Shown piece by piece: positions 47,009 through 60,200 of a stretch of DNA of 64,000 nucleotides (the first letter of the stretch is position 1; each line of letters starts with the position of its first letter). Source of the stretch: Sipunculus nudus (taxonomy: Eukaryota; Annelida; Sipuncula; Golfingiida; Sipunculidae); the NCBI GenBank assembly GCA_026874595.1, contig CM049311.1, positions 39,080,676 through 39,144,675 on the forward strand. The letters are read 5' to 3'. The translations under genes and the position numbers were made by a program. The notes beneath the pieces are model-generated. The model was given only the letters and a program-made list of their open reading frames with translations, made no database searches and was not told the DNA's origin.

Positions 47009-49431
47009 GTGAACCTGTGAGCTTATGTGAGATTGGCATCATCTGTCTCCTGTCGTCTGTCGTCAGTATGTTAATTAACCCATACTATGTTGAAAATGGC
47101 AAGAGCTAGCATCACAAAATTATATGCAAAAAGTCATTAAAAAAAAAACTATCAGAATTTGCTTATTTTTTTGCTATCTTCATTTACTTAGATTTTATAG
47201 GGGAAAAGCAAAAAACCTTTAAAAATCTTCTTCTCAGAAACTGTTGAGCCAAATTGTTCAGTATTTCATAGAGATGATCCCAGGAACAATCTCTCTCAAG
47301 TTTGTTCGAATGGTTCCAGTTCAGTGATTTTGGCCAAGTTACAGGAGCTGAACTTAGTCATTTGGCAAAAAGCATACTAAAATTTTAATTTCAGAAATGG
47401 CAGGAGCTATCATCACCAAATTTTGGTGACATGAGTTATATTCAAAATTGAGGTATTGGTGGCTCCACTTTTTTGACCATTCCTGTAAAGGGTGACCGGT
47501 CATCAGTTAAGTAACCCATAATTTCTCAGGAACTGCAGGAGCCAGCTTCCCCAAATTTTATGCAAAAATCAGTTCCATGTCAAATGTTGTGGGATTAAGC
47601 TTTTTGTGGCGCCTACTGCATTGATTTTTCTGGGGGAAAACTAGAAAACCTTTGAAAATCTTTCAAAATTGTTTAGCCAAATTGTTCAATATGTCACAGA
47701 ATGATCTCAGAGATGAGCTCTCTCAAGTTTGTTCAAATGGTTTGGGTTTGATAAATTTTGCCAGAGATACAGGAATTTGAACTTCGTCGATTTTCCAGGT
47801 AAGCATAATGACATAACAGTTTCAGAAACAACAGGAGCTAACATCACCAGGTTTTGTGCAAATGTTTGTCACCTGACTCATTGAAATTGAGGTTTTTATG
47901 GCACCACCTACATTGACCTGTTTTTTATGAGCATAAACCTTGTAATTTTAGCCTCTTTCAGCTTAAAAATGATTTAAGATGAATCTGTCAAGCTGAATGG
48001 TTTAATTTAGCACAAAAATTATCCTAGGTTAGAGTTCTCACTAGTTGCATAAGAATAGATTGGAATCATTGATTTTTGGCAGAATTATTGTACTTTTATT
48101 AATGAAAGGACTGTGAGATACTTTGGTAAACAAACATTGTAGGTTTAAAGTAATAACAAACAGTGCCCTTTGGTTATATATAATATAAGTAGAAATGTAC
48201 AGGCAACACAAATAATTAGTTTCCGTATCCAGTTAATGTGTAAGATAAATCCATGGATAAAAAATATATCTGTTTTCTGATTTGCTTTCAATGGGCATCT
48301 ATTGTTATTCTTGACATTTTGATAAACAAAAATCTTATGAATATGAAGCTTGAAAAAAGCACTGTAGCCAAAGTCTTTTAGTATGTAAAAACAGATATTT
48401 CATTATGCCAACATTTTGTGTCTGTCCATAAATAGCTTGGCAGACTGCAAACTTTTCTCAGACTTTAACAGGCCAAATTTCAGTCTGGATCTATATAAAG
48501 CTTTGGCAGACTGCCAACTGTACAGACTGCCAACTGTATCAGATTTTGCTATAGGTCAAGAGTTCACTCAGTGCAGTAGCTGCTGCTAGCAATTAGCTTT
48601 GCTTGACTTGGGGCAACTTCCTGCCTCAGCTGAGCTTGGTCAGCCCAGTGCACCCGACTCAAGAGAATTCAGTGTATCAGCCTGAAATTTTGGCCTTTCT
48701 ATGCATCTTTGATGACTTTTATGTACACAAGACTGGTGTCGTCACCTACAAAGAGTTTTGCTCAGTGTATGTCCCTGCTTATTTCTCTGGAGGGATTTGA
48801 TATCTCAGCCTGAAATTTTGCTTATCTATACAAATTTGATAGCTTCTTAGGATACAAGACTGCTGGCACCAACTGCAATAATATTTGCAAAGTGAATGTC
48901 CCTGCTTATTTCTCAGGAGGAATTTGATATATCACCCTGGAATTGGGCATATGTATACATTTGGATAGCTTTGTCATATAAAAGATTGGTGGCTCCACCT
49001 ACAATAATTTTTGCACAGTGTATGTCCCAGCTTATTTTTCAGGAGTGATTAGACATATCATCCTGAAATTGTGCATGTCAATACAACTCAGATAGTTTTG
49101 TTTTAAACAAGTCTTGTGGCATCACCTATAACTTTCTTTGGGTTTCATGTATCTGTGCACATAGCTCAAGAGAGGTTTGAAGTATTAGCCTTGAATTTTG
49201 CATGTCCATACATGTTTGATGGCTTTTCTAATACACAAGGCTGGTGGCATTATCTACAATCATTTTGTGTTGTGTACATTCATGTCAGTATTTCAGGAGT
49301 GATGTTTATATAATTGGTGCTTATACTTGGGTTCAAAATGTTTAGTACTTGAAAAGTAATGGTCCAGCATGGAAGCATTATACCTTATGTATATCCCATT
49401 GCACAGGTTTGTATTAGGCCTATAGGCTTTT
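47009..49431 (+). mobile_element. Family D Helentron-like element, copy D3
   Basis: It starts with tGAACCTGTGAGC (one mismatch) at about 47010, with CTGTCGTCTGTCGTC after it. It ends with CACAGGTTtG (about 49402), AGGCC-TATA-GGCTT and TTT at 49431. The interior shows D features ('gaaatggcaggagctatcatcaccaaa', 'ttggcagactgccaactgtatcagatt'). It is more diverged than D1, D4 and D5. At 49255-49270 it reads through the site where other D copies hold a family A element. Confidence 0.7.
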
Positions 49432-50796
49432 TAAGCGAACCTGTGAGCTTATGCGATGGTGTGGCGTTGTCCGGCGTCCGTACGTTTACCCATACTATCT
49501 TAAAAACAGCAAGATTTAGCATCATGAAATTTTATGCAAAAAATTAGTCATCTAAAAAACTCTATCAGATTTTGCTTATTTTTTGACTAACTGCATTTTC
49601 TTGATTTTATGGGGAAAAAGCTAAAAAAGCTTTAAAAATCTTCTTCTCCGAAACTGTTCAGCTAAATTGTCCAATATTTCACAGAAATGATCCTTGGAAC
49701 AATCTCTCTCAAGTTTGTTGAATGGTTTAAGTTTGGTGATTTTTGGCTGAGTTACAGGAAGTTAAACTTGGTCATCTGTCCAAAAAAGCATACTAAAATT
49801 ACAATCTTAGAAACGGCTGGAGCTATCATCACCAAATTTTATGCTAATGTTGGTCACATGAGTCATATCTGAAATTGAGATATTGGTGGCGCCACCTACA
49901 TCTGCCTTTTTTGTACTGGGGGTCATCAGTGCCTGTATCATACTGACAGCTACAAAAAACTTCTTCTCTGAAACCATATGGCAAAATTGTTTAATATCGC
50001 ACAGAAATGATCCTAGGGTAGTGCTTTCTGAAGTTTGTTCAAATGGTCTCTTTTCAGTGACTTTTGGGTAAGTTATGGGAAGCTGAATTTAGTCATATGC
50101 CATAACAGCCCATTTTAGCTCAGTGGCTACAAAGATCTTCTTCTCAAAAACCACTGGGCCAAATTCTTAAATCTCACACATTAATTATCCTCAGATGTTG
50201 ATAATTCAAGTTTGTTCAAATGGTTTTGGTTCAGTGCTTTTTGGCTGAGTTACAGGAAGCTGAACTTAGCCAGTATGCTGTATCTTCCTATATGAGTTAT
50301 AAACTTGCAAAACGTTTTTCAACTGATGCCATTGAAGCCAATTTGTTAAATATATTACAAGAAAAATCCCAACAATAATTTTATATAAAAATTGTCATTA
50401 ATGGTTCCACATGAATGAATTTTGGCTGAATTATGGAGATTGAATTGAGTCATTTTACCATATATGTTAGCTGTGTGATGCTGTTACATCTATCCTGGCA
50501 CAAGTTTATCAGCATCTATTGCATCATGCCACTAGACATTTAAATTTCAGGTTATATTTGGTTAATATTGACAAGAAAGTTTTTTTAAAAGCTTTTAAAA
50601 GATTTAGTTTTATGATTTAAGTTATTCATACCAGGCAATGTTACAACCATGGATATTCAGCTCTCTGTGGCTATATAAAGACAACTGTACTTAAAATATA
50701 AATTATTGATATCCCTACTCAACTTAATTCAAGAATTTGCCATCAGTGATATATATCTGTATTTTAATTTTGCATTCAGTGTGCATTCGTAATAAT

Positions 50797-51685
50797 TGTA
50801 TCGCCAGACATAGTCTGGAGATACTATGGTTTAGGCACGGTCGCGCCGCCGCCGCCGCCGCCGCAGAGATTTCTTTTGGACACAATAACTCAAAAAATAT
50901 TTCACGGATCTTTACCAAACTTGGTATATGTATAGATATGGGTGAGAGGACGACGCCTATTTAAAATGAGGTCATGACCTCAACTAGGAGAGTGACCTTG
51001 ACCTTGAATAGGTTCAATTTTGGGGAAAATCACACAAATTCTTAAATATCTCAAGAAAACTTGCATTGATTGATCCCAAAATCAAGTTGATCGAAGATCA
51101 TGGATAGGGTTGTCATGTTCCAGAAACTGGTGGCGCCACCTATTATTCTTTACTTGTTTTCATGCCGTTTAATATCCCCATCATTGCCATTTATCAGTAC
51201 TGAGAGCATTATAAGTCAAAAACTAATGGACAAATTTCTTTCATATTATGCATATACATGGATATGGGTTATAGGATAATGTTTATTTGAATAGGGGTCA
51301 TGACCTTTCCAATGAGTGGCCTTGACCTTGAATATTGCCATATATGGTGAAAATTACACAAAAACATTAATATCTCAATAAGGGATGCATGCATTGGTCC
51401 AAAAATCAACATGTTCGAAGATCTTGGAAAGTATTGTCATGTACCGGAAACAGGTGGCGCCACCTGTTATTCTTTTACTTGTTTTGTGCCATTTTATACC
51501 CCATCATTGCCATTTATCAGTACTGTGAGCATTATAAGTCAAAAACTAATGGACAGATTTCTTGCATATACATAGACATGGGTTAGGGGATGATGTATAT
51601 TGAAATTTAGATCATGACCTTTTCTATGAGAATGACCTTTTCTATGAGTGTGGTCTGATATTAATTGTTGCTGAAGATGGGGGGC
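50797..51685 (+). mobile_element. Family F Helentron-like element, inside D4
   Basis: The 5' hairpin GTATC-g-CCAGAC-ATA-GTCTGG-a-GATAC (50798-50824) is followed by a (GCC)n tract (about 50846-50863). AGGTCATGACCT, an inverted AGGTCA pair, is at 50969-50980, and TGACCTTGACCTTGA at 50993-51007. Two ~320 bp tandem units follow, each with 'ggtggcgccacct' (about 51131 and 51453). The 3' end is not clear; D-type sequence resumes by about 51690, and some D sequence was lost there. Non-coding. Confidence 0.6.
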
Positions 51686-52448
51686 AAGGTATAGGTCAAG
51701 AGTTCACTCAGTGCAGAAGCTGTATTCTATTTATAGCTTTGGTAGACTGCTCACTGCATCATATTTGGCACCATATTTAAGTTCAGCCTGAATCTATTTA
51801 TAGCTTTGGCAGACTGCCAACTGTGTCAGATTATGCAACAGGTCAAGAGTTCACTCAGTGCAGCCAGGTACAGGTCAAAAGTTCACTCAGTCTAGCCAGG
51901 TGCAGGTCAAGAGTTCACTCAATGCAGTAGCTTGAGGCAGCAATTTGTCACAGGTCACTCAGGGGCAACTGCCTTACTCACCTAAGCCTTGTCAGCCCAG
52001 TGCATCAAACTCTGGGGAAGTTTGATGTATTGGACTGATACCTGTCTATGCGTCTTTGATGGTATTCTCATATACATGACAGGTGGTGCCACCTACATTG
52101 ACTTTTGCAGTGTATGCACCTGCTTATTTCTACATCAGCCTAAAATTGGGTATGTTTATACATATCCAGTAGCTTTAGAGTGTACAAGACTGGTGGAGCC
52201 ACCTACAATAATTTTTGCACAGTGTATGTCCCTGCTTATTTCAACAGAGGGGTTTGACATATCAGTCTGACATTGGGCATATGTATATATCTCATCGTTG
52301 TATATAAGACTGGTGGTGCCAGCTACAATCATTGTATCTGCCAAAACAGTTTTACTATGTTTTACTATGTTTCTAGTCGGAGGCCGACGCTGCCGCCATC
52401 ACCGCATAGGTTTCCGGAGAAGTCCTCCATAACCACAGGGCAGAATTA

Positions 52449-55400
52449 TTAGCGAACCTGTGAGCTTATGCGATGGTGCGGCGTCGTCCGTCAAGTGTCG
52501 TGCGTCATCTGTACGTTAACCATAGCTATCTCAAAATGGCAGGAGCTAGCATCCCCAAATATTTTGCAAATAATCAGTCATCCAAAAAACTATATCAGAT
52601 TTTGTTTATTTTTTTTCTAACTTCATTTTCTTAGATTTCAGAGGGAAAAAGCTGAAAAAGCTTTAAAAATCTTCTTCTCCGAAATTGTCCAGCCAAATTG
52701 TCCAATATTTCACAGAAATGATCCCTGGAACAATCTTTCTCAAGTTTGTTCGAATCGTTCCAGTTCAGAGATTTTTGGCTGAGTTACAGGAGGTTAAACT
52801 TTGTTACCTGTGCAAAAAAGCATATTAAAATTTAAATCTCAGAAACGGCCAGGGCTATCATCACAAAATTTTATGCCAATGTTGGTCACATAAGTCATAT
52901 CTGAAATTGAGGTATTGGTGGCGCCACCTGCATCTGCCTATTTTGTACGGGGTCATCAGTGCCTGTATCACACTGAGGGCTACAAAAAACTTCTTCTCTG
53001 AAACCATATGGCCAAAATGTTTAATATCGCACAGAAATGATCCTAGGGTAGTGCTTTCTGAAGTTTGTTCAAATGGTCTCAGTTCAGTGACTTTTGGCTA
53101 AGTTATGGGAAGCTGAATTTAGTCATATGCCATAACAGCCCATTTTAGCTCAGTGGCTACAAAGATCTTCTTCTCAAAAACCACTAGGCCAAATTCTTAA
53201 ATCTCACACATTAATTATCCTTAGATGTTGATAATTCAAGTTTGTTCAAATGGTTTTGGTTCAGTGCTTTTTGGCTGAGTTACGGTAGCTGAACTTGGCC
53301 AGTTTGCTGCATCTTCCTATATGAGTTATAAACCTGCAAAATGTATTTCGACTGATGACATTGAAGCCAGTTTGTTAAATAATTTCCAAGAATAATCCCT
53401 ACAATTATTTTTATAATAATTGTCATTAATGGTTCCACATGAATGATATTTGGCTGAATTATGGAGCTTGAATTGAGTCATTTTAACATATATGTTAGCT
53501 GTGTGATGCTGTTACATCTAGCCTGGCACCAGTTTATCAGCATCTATTACATCATGCCACTAGACATTTAGATTTCAGGTTATCTTTGGTTAATATTGTT
53601 AAAGAAAGTTTTTTTTAAAAGCTTTTAAAAAATTTAGATTTATGATTTAAGTTATTCATCATACCAGGCAATGTTACAATCATGGATATTCAGTTCTCTG
53701 TGGCTATATAGAGACAACTGTTCGTGGATTATACATTATTGGTATCCCTACTCAACTTAATTCAAGAATTTGCCATCAATGAGATATATCTGTATTTTAA
53801 TTTGCATTCAGTATGTATCCATAATAATTTTACATATATTCCTGATTTCTTTATTATGAAAAGTCAGCTGAAAAGCATTTTGTATTGGGAAAATAAATTT
53901 CAAAGTTATCACAAGTAGGGAGCACTTTTGTGTACAGATGGCAGCACTTGGTTTACCATTGGCAGATTGCCAGTGCCTTGATGTTGGCCATTAGCCAAGA
54001 TGATTTCAGCTCTATAAATAGTTTTGGCACAGTGCCAGGATTGGAAGAAGTGCAGCCAGGTATAGGTCAAGAGTTCACTCAGTGCAGTAGCTGCATTCTA
54101 CTTATAGCTTTGGCAGACTGCTCACTGCATCATATTTGGCACCAGAGTGCAGCCTGAATCTATTTATAGCTTTGGCAGACTGCCAACTGTGTCAGATTAT
54201 GCAACAGGTCAAGAATTCACTCAGTGCAGCTAGGTACAGGTCAAAAGTTCACTCAGTCTAGCCAGGTGCAGGTCAAGGGTTCACTCAGTGCAGTAGCTTG
54301 AGGCAGCAATTTGTCACAGGTCACTCGGGGGCAACTGCCTTACTCACCTAAGCCTTGTCAGCCCAGTGCATCAAACTCTGGGGAAGTTTGATGTATTGGA
54401 TTGATTTTTTTACCTGTCTATGCGTCTTTGATGGTATTCTCATTTACAAGACAGGTGGTGCCACCTACATTGACTTTTGCAGTGTATACGCCTGCTTATT
54501 TCTACAGAGGAATTTTATACATCAGCCTAAAATTGGGCATGTATATACATATCGGGTAGCTTTATAGTGAACAAAACTGGTGGCGCCACGTACAATAATT
54601 TTTGCACAGTGTATGTCCCTGCTTATTTCATAGGAGGGGTTTGTTTGACATACTGGTGGTGCCAGCTACAATCATTGTATCCGCCAAAACAGAGTTTTGC
54701 GGATACTTTGTTTTCAGTCGGACGCCTAAGCTGCCGCCATTGCCGCATAGGTTTCCGGAGAACTCCTCCATAACCACTGGGCAGAATTTTTTAAAATTCG
54801 GAATTATGATCGGTCATATGTGAAATGCTGCGCCCTCATTTTTGGTTGACCTCTGACCTTTCCACATAGGTTTCCGGAGAACTCCTCCATAACCACTGGG
54901 CAGAATTTTTTTAAAATTCGGAATTATGATCGGTCATATGTGAAATGCTGCGCCCTCATTTTTGGTTGACCTCTGACCTTTCCACACATAAACCCACATA
55001 TCTCGGGAACCGTTTGACCGATAAGGCTAAAGATTTTGCACAAATGTAGCCCTTTGATATCTTTATAACATACACTAAAAATGGTGGTGCCACCTGCAAC
55101 CATTTTTACACAGCGTCCATCTGCTGTTCAGCCTTGGGATAAAAACACTCATAACTCTGCATTGGTTGGACTTATCCACCTGAAATTTTGCATGTGTATA
55201 CAAGCTTTCTTGATTTTATGACAGGTGGCGCCACCTACATACATATTTTGGCTGCAGACATCCAGGCTATTATGCAACACACCTCACTCTATTTCCCCTT
55301 GCCACTCAATCTATGCCTCACTTCACCTTTCCCACTCTGATTTTGGCAGATACACGTAGTCACTTGTTGACTACCCATATTCTAGTTTTTCTGTTGTGTG

Positions 55401-55580
55401 CACCCATGCCAGAATTGCAGCAGTGATGTTTGTTTAATTGTTTCTTGTTCTAAGTGTTTAGTACTTGCATTGTTCATATACATGTTACACATGTTCTTGA
55501 AAAGTAATGGTCCAGCATTGGAGCATTATACCTGGTGTAATCTCATTGCACAGGTTCGCATTAGGCCTGTAGGCCTTGTT
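52449..55580 (+). mobile_element. Family D Helentron-like element, copy D5, inside a family A element
   Basis: GCGAACCTGTG (52452-52462) and CACAGGTTCGC (55549-55559) are exact inverted repeats. The 3' hairpin AGGCC-TGTA-GGCCT and TGTT end at 55580. Its interior is very close to D1 over most of its length, and like D1 it holds a family A element (A3) at the same internal position. The shared nested insertion indicates that D1, D4 and D5 descend from a D that already carried A. Non-coding. Confidence 0.8.
54676..55386 (+). mobile_element. Family A element, short copy A3, inside D5
   Basis: The 5' hairpin starts GTATCCGCCAAAAC at 54677 and is intact. CTAG at 55382-55385 ends it. It is only 0.71 kb, against 1.4-1.5 kb for full copies, because fewer internal units are present. 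A 120-bp segment with 'ataggtttccggagaactcc' and TGACCTCTGACCT is duplicated in tandem (54747-54866 and 54867-54986). Confidence 0.8.
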
Positions 55581-57123
55581 TAAAATTCGGAATTATGATT
55601 GGTCAAATGTGAACTGCTGCGCCTACATTTTTGGTTGACCTCTGACCTTTCCTCTCTGCCCAGCGTCCATTTGTTTGTCTGTTTCCACACATAAACCCAC
55701 ATATCTCGGGAACCTTTTGACCGATAAGGCTAAAGATTTTGCACAAATGTAGCCCTTGGAAAGCTTTATAACATACACTAAAACATGGTGGCACCACCTG
55801 CAACCATTTTTGCACAGCGTCCATCTGTTCATCTGCCTTGGGATAAAAATACTCATATCTCTGCATTGGTTGGACTTTCCATCTGAAATTTTGCATGTGT
55901 ATACATCCTGAACAGCTTTCTTGATTTTATGACAGGTGGCGCCACCTACATTCACATTTAAGCTGCAGACATCCAAGCTCATATCTCGGGAACAGTTTGA
56001 CCAGTTGGGCCAAAATTTTGCATGTGTATAGATTTCCCATAGCTCTTTATCATACGCAAAACTGGTGGTGCCACCTGCAACCATTTTTGCACAGTGTCCA
56101 TCTGTTCATCTGTCTTGGGATAAAATCACTAATATCTAGGCAGTGCTTTGACTTATCCACCTGATATTTTGCAGGTTTTTACATCCTTGACAGCTTTCTT
56201 GATTGTATGACTGATGGCACCATCTACATTCAAATATATGCTGCAGACATTCAAGCTCATATCTCAGGAACCATTTACCCGATTTGGCAAAAATTTTGTG
56301 TGTTTATAGATCTTACATAGCTCTTTTTCATACGCTAAACTGGTGGTGCCACTTGCAATCATTTTTGCACAGCATCCGTCTGTTTGTTTGCCGTGGCTTA
56401 AAATCACTCATATCTCGGCAGTGGTTTGACAAAGCTGCCTAAAATTTTGCAGGTTTATTCATGTTGGATAGCTTTCTGGATATTGTGGCAGGTGGCACCA
56501 CCTACATTTATGTATACGCTGCAGACATTCAGGCTTATATCTCAGGACTGGTTTGACATATCCCCCTGAAATTAGGATGTGTATAGATCTCACATAGCTC
56601 TTAATCATACACAAAATTGGTTGCGCCACCTGCCACCATTTTTGCACAGCGTCCATCTTCTTTCTGCCACGGGCTAAAATCACTCATATCTTAGTAGTGG
56701 TTTGACTTATCTGCCTAAAATTTTGCATGTTTATTCATCTTGGACAGCTTTCTGGATTTTGTGATAGGTGGTGCAACCTACATACACATTTCAGCTGCAG
56801 ACATCCAGGCTATTATGCAACACACCTCACTCTATTTCCCCTTGCCACTCAATCCATGCCTCACTTCACCTTTCCTACTCTGATTTTGGTGGATACACGT
56901 AGTCGCTTGTTGACTACCCATATTCTAGTTTTTCTGTTGTGTGCACCCATGCCAGAATTGCAGCAGTGATGTTTGTTTAATTGTTTCTTGTTCTAAGTGT
57001 TTAGTACTTGCATTGTTCATATACATGTTACACATGTTCTTGAAAAGTAATGGTCCAGCATTGAAGCATTATACCTGGTGTAATCTCATTGCACAGGTTC
57101 GCATTAGGCCTGTAGGCCTTGTT

Positions 57124-57251
57124 GCTTGCCGGAATCAAAGATTTCGGCAAGCATATTGGTCAGTTGCGTATGTCTGTTTGTCTGTCTGTCTGTCTGTTTG
57201 TTGCTTGCCGGAATCAAAGATTTCGGCAAGCATATTGGTCAGTTGCGTATA

Positions 57252-57288
<37 letters not shown>

Positions 57289-60200
57289 TTGTTTGTCACC
57301 ACTCTCCTGGCCACAATTTTGCCACAATAACCTTGAAACTTACAGGGATGTTGGAAAACATAATTTCTAGATGCCCTATTGTTTTTGGTTAAAATAGGTC
57401 AAAGGTCAAGGTCAAGGTCGTCAAAACTTCTCAAAACGTTTTTTTCTTCATATCTTTGTGACTATTAGTCCTATCTACTTCAACAATAGCTCATTTTAAT
57501 CGTCATTCCAAGGCCTGTCATCTGGTGTGTAGCTGACTCAAATTTGCCGTAACCATGGTTACAATTTTTGGGGGAAAAGTCATGATATTCGAAAATAAGG
57601 GATCTTATTTTTCTAACTTTGTCAGTTTTAAAGCTAGAGTGATCTAGTTTTTTGCATCAGGTAGCATTCAACTAGTACTACAAGATTTTATTACAAGTCT
57701 TGCAGTATCTCGTAAAATATCTCGTGAATAGAGATATTTCGAGATTTCATTCATCTTGCGCCAAAGGCCACATTATTGCAGGAATCTTTTTGAATCTGAC
57801 ATATCATAAGTCCTACACTAGTATCTCGAAATTGTTTTTTCATTTTTTGAATATGGCTGCTAGGGGGCGCTGCACACGACCCTCACAGATATCATTACAT
57901 TGGCCATATCTCTAAAACCCAAAGCCTCAATTACATAAACTATAGCTTATTTTTCCCTCTGAGTCTTCTCCATAAACGGATAATGTCATCTGGTCTCAAT
58001 GTTGTGTCACTGTGTCATTGTGTCCGTCTGTTTGTCAGTTGTCCTCAAATTTGCCTGCTTGCTTTTGCGTCTCACATATAGCATTCTACAGGCCACAGTT
58101 TTGAAAGAATCCTTTTGAAACTATTACATCTTAAGTCTTACACTAATATCTCGAAACGAATTTTTCATTTTCCGGATATGGCCACTAGGGGGGGCTGAAC
58201 TCGAACCTCTCCCAGCATATCATGCTTTTTTGTTTGTTTGTTTGTCATCAATCTCCTGACCACAATTTTGCCACAATAACCTTGAAACTTACAGGGATGA
58301 TGAAAAACATAATTTCTAGGTGTCCTTTTGTTTCTGGCCAAAATAGGTCAAAGGTCAAGGTCAAGGTCGTCAAAACTTCTCAAAAGGGTTTTTTCTTCAT
58401 ATCTTTGTGACTATTAGTCGTATCTACTTCAACGATAGCTCATTTTAATCATCATTCCAAGGCCTGTCATCTGGTGTGTAGCTGACGCAAATTTGCCGTA
58501 ACCATGGTTACGAATTTTGGGGAAAGTCATGATATTTGAAAATAAGGGGTCTTATTTTTCCAACTTTGTCAGTTTTAAAGCTAGAGTGATCTAGTTTTTT
58601 GCATCAGGTAGCATTCAACTAGTACTACAAGATTTTATAAAAAGTCTTGTAGTATCTCGTAAAATATCTCGTGAATAGAGATATTTCGAGATTTCATTCA
58701 TCTTGCGTCAAAGGCCACATTATTGCAGGAACCTTTTTGAAACTGTCAAATCATAAGTCCTACACTAGTATCTCGAAATTGTTTTTTCATTTTTTGAATA
58801 TGGCTGCTAGGGGGCGCTGCACACAACCCTCACACACATATCATTACATTGGCCATATCTCTTAAACCCAAAGCTTACATTACATAAACTATAGCTTATT
58901 TTTTCCCTCTGAGTCTTCTCCATAAACTGATAATGTCATCTGGTCTCAATGTTGTGTCACTTTGTCGGTGTGTCTGTCTGTTTGTCAGTTGTCCTCAAAT
59001 TCGCCTGCTTGCTCTTGCGTCTCACATATAGCATTCTACAGGCCACAGTTTTGAAAGAATCCTTTTGAAACTATTACATCTTAAGTCTTACACTAATATC
59101 TCAAAACAAATTTTCCATTTTCCGGATATGGCCGCTAGGGGGCACTGAACTCGAACCTCTCCCAACATATCATGCTTTGGCAATATCTCCAAATCTATAA
59201 ACCTCAGTTACATAAACTGTAGCTTTTTTCTTCCTTTGAGTCTTCTTCATAACCTGGAGAAGTCATCTGGACTCAATCTTGAGTCACTTTGTCAGTGTGT
59301 CCGTCTGTTTGTCAGTTGTCCTAAAATTCGCCTGCTTGCTGGTTCTTGCGTCTCACATATAGCATTCTATAGGCCACAGTTTTGATGAAATCCTTTTGAA
59401 ACTATTACACCTTATGTCTTACACTAATATCTAGAAAATAAATTTTTCATTTTCCGGATATGGCCACAAGTGGGCGCTGCACACGACCCTCACACACATA
59501 CCAATGTATTGGCCATATCTGTACACCCAAAGCCTCAGTTACATAAACTAAAGCTTATTTTCTTCCTTTGAGTCTTCTGCATAACCTGATTAAGGCATCT
59601 GGTTTCAATCTTCTGTCACTTTGACAGTGTGTCCATCTGTTTGTACGTTATCCTCAAAGTCGCCTGCTTGCTGGTTCTTACGCCTTACATATAGCATTCT
59701 ACAGGCCACAGCTTTGACGGAATCCTTTTGAAACTGGGACATCTTATGTCATACACTAATAATACGAAACGCATTTGTCATCTTCGGAATATGTCCGCTA
59801 GAGGGCGCTACAGACGAACCTCCCAAGTATATAATTAATTCGCCATACCTCCAAAACTATAAATCTAAATTACATAAATTATAACTCATTTTCTTCCTTT
59901 GAATCTTCTCCATAACTAGGTAAAGTCATCTGGTGTCAATCTTGTCTCACAAAGTCAGTATGTCTGTCTGTTCGTCTTTTGTTGTCAGCTTTGTCTGCTT
60001 CCCTGTTCTTTTGTCTCATATGTCATTCTACAGGCCACATATTCTCAGCAATGTCCCTGAGAGTCATTCCATTAATAGAAAACCGACAATATGTACTGTC
60101 TGTCTGTCTGTGTTTCACTTCTGATTTCCGGCAAGCGTTCGACCTATGGTCGTCTAGTTTGTTTGTTTGTCACCACTCTCCTGGCCACAATTTTGCCACA

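Larger units (their letters stand above)
52333..56929 (+). mobile_element. Family A element, split by D5
   Basis: The 5' part (52333-52448) starts GTATCTGCCAAAAC. The 3' part (55581-56929) continues the A sequence exactly ('taaaattcggaattatgat...gaactgctgcgcc') and ends GGTGGATAC, stem GTAGTCG-CTTGT-TGACTAC, CTAG (56925-56928). The intervening 52449-55580 is D5. TGACCTCTGACCT is at 55636-55648. The flanking D sequence continues on both sides (cagctacaatcat / tttctgttgtgtgcaccc). Confidence 0.8.
49431..57123 (+). mobile_element. Family D Helentron-like element, copy D4, outer shell of a nest
   Basis: The start GCGAACCTGTG (49435-49445) directly follows the end of D3. The end has CACAGGTTCGC (57092-57102), AGGCC-TGTA-GGCCT and TGTT (to 57123). 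D-type sequence at about 49431-50796, 51690-52332 and 56930-57123 is interrupted by a family F element and by a family A element that itself contains D5 and A3. Non-coding. Confidence 0.75.

Noticed and set aside
57126-57392. Cys/Val/Leu/Ser-rich open frames (CLSVCLSVC)
   Set aside because: Translations of the (GTCT)n microsatellites of family C, in all three frames.
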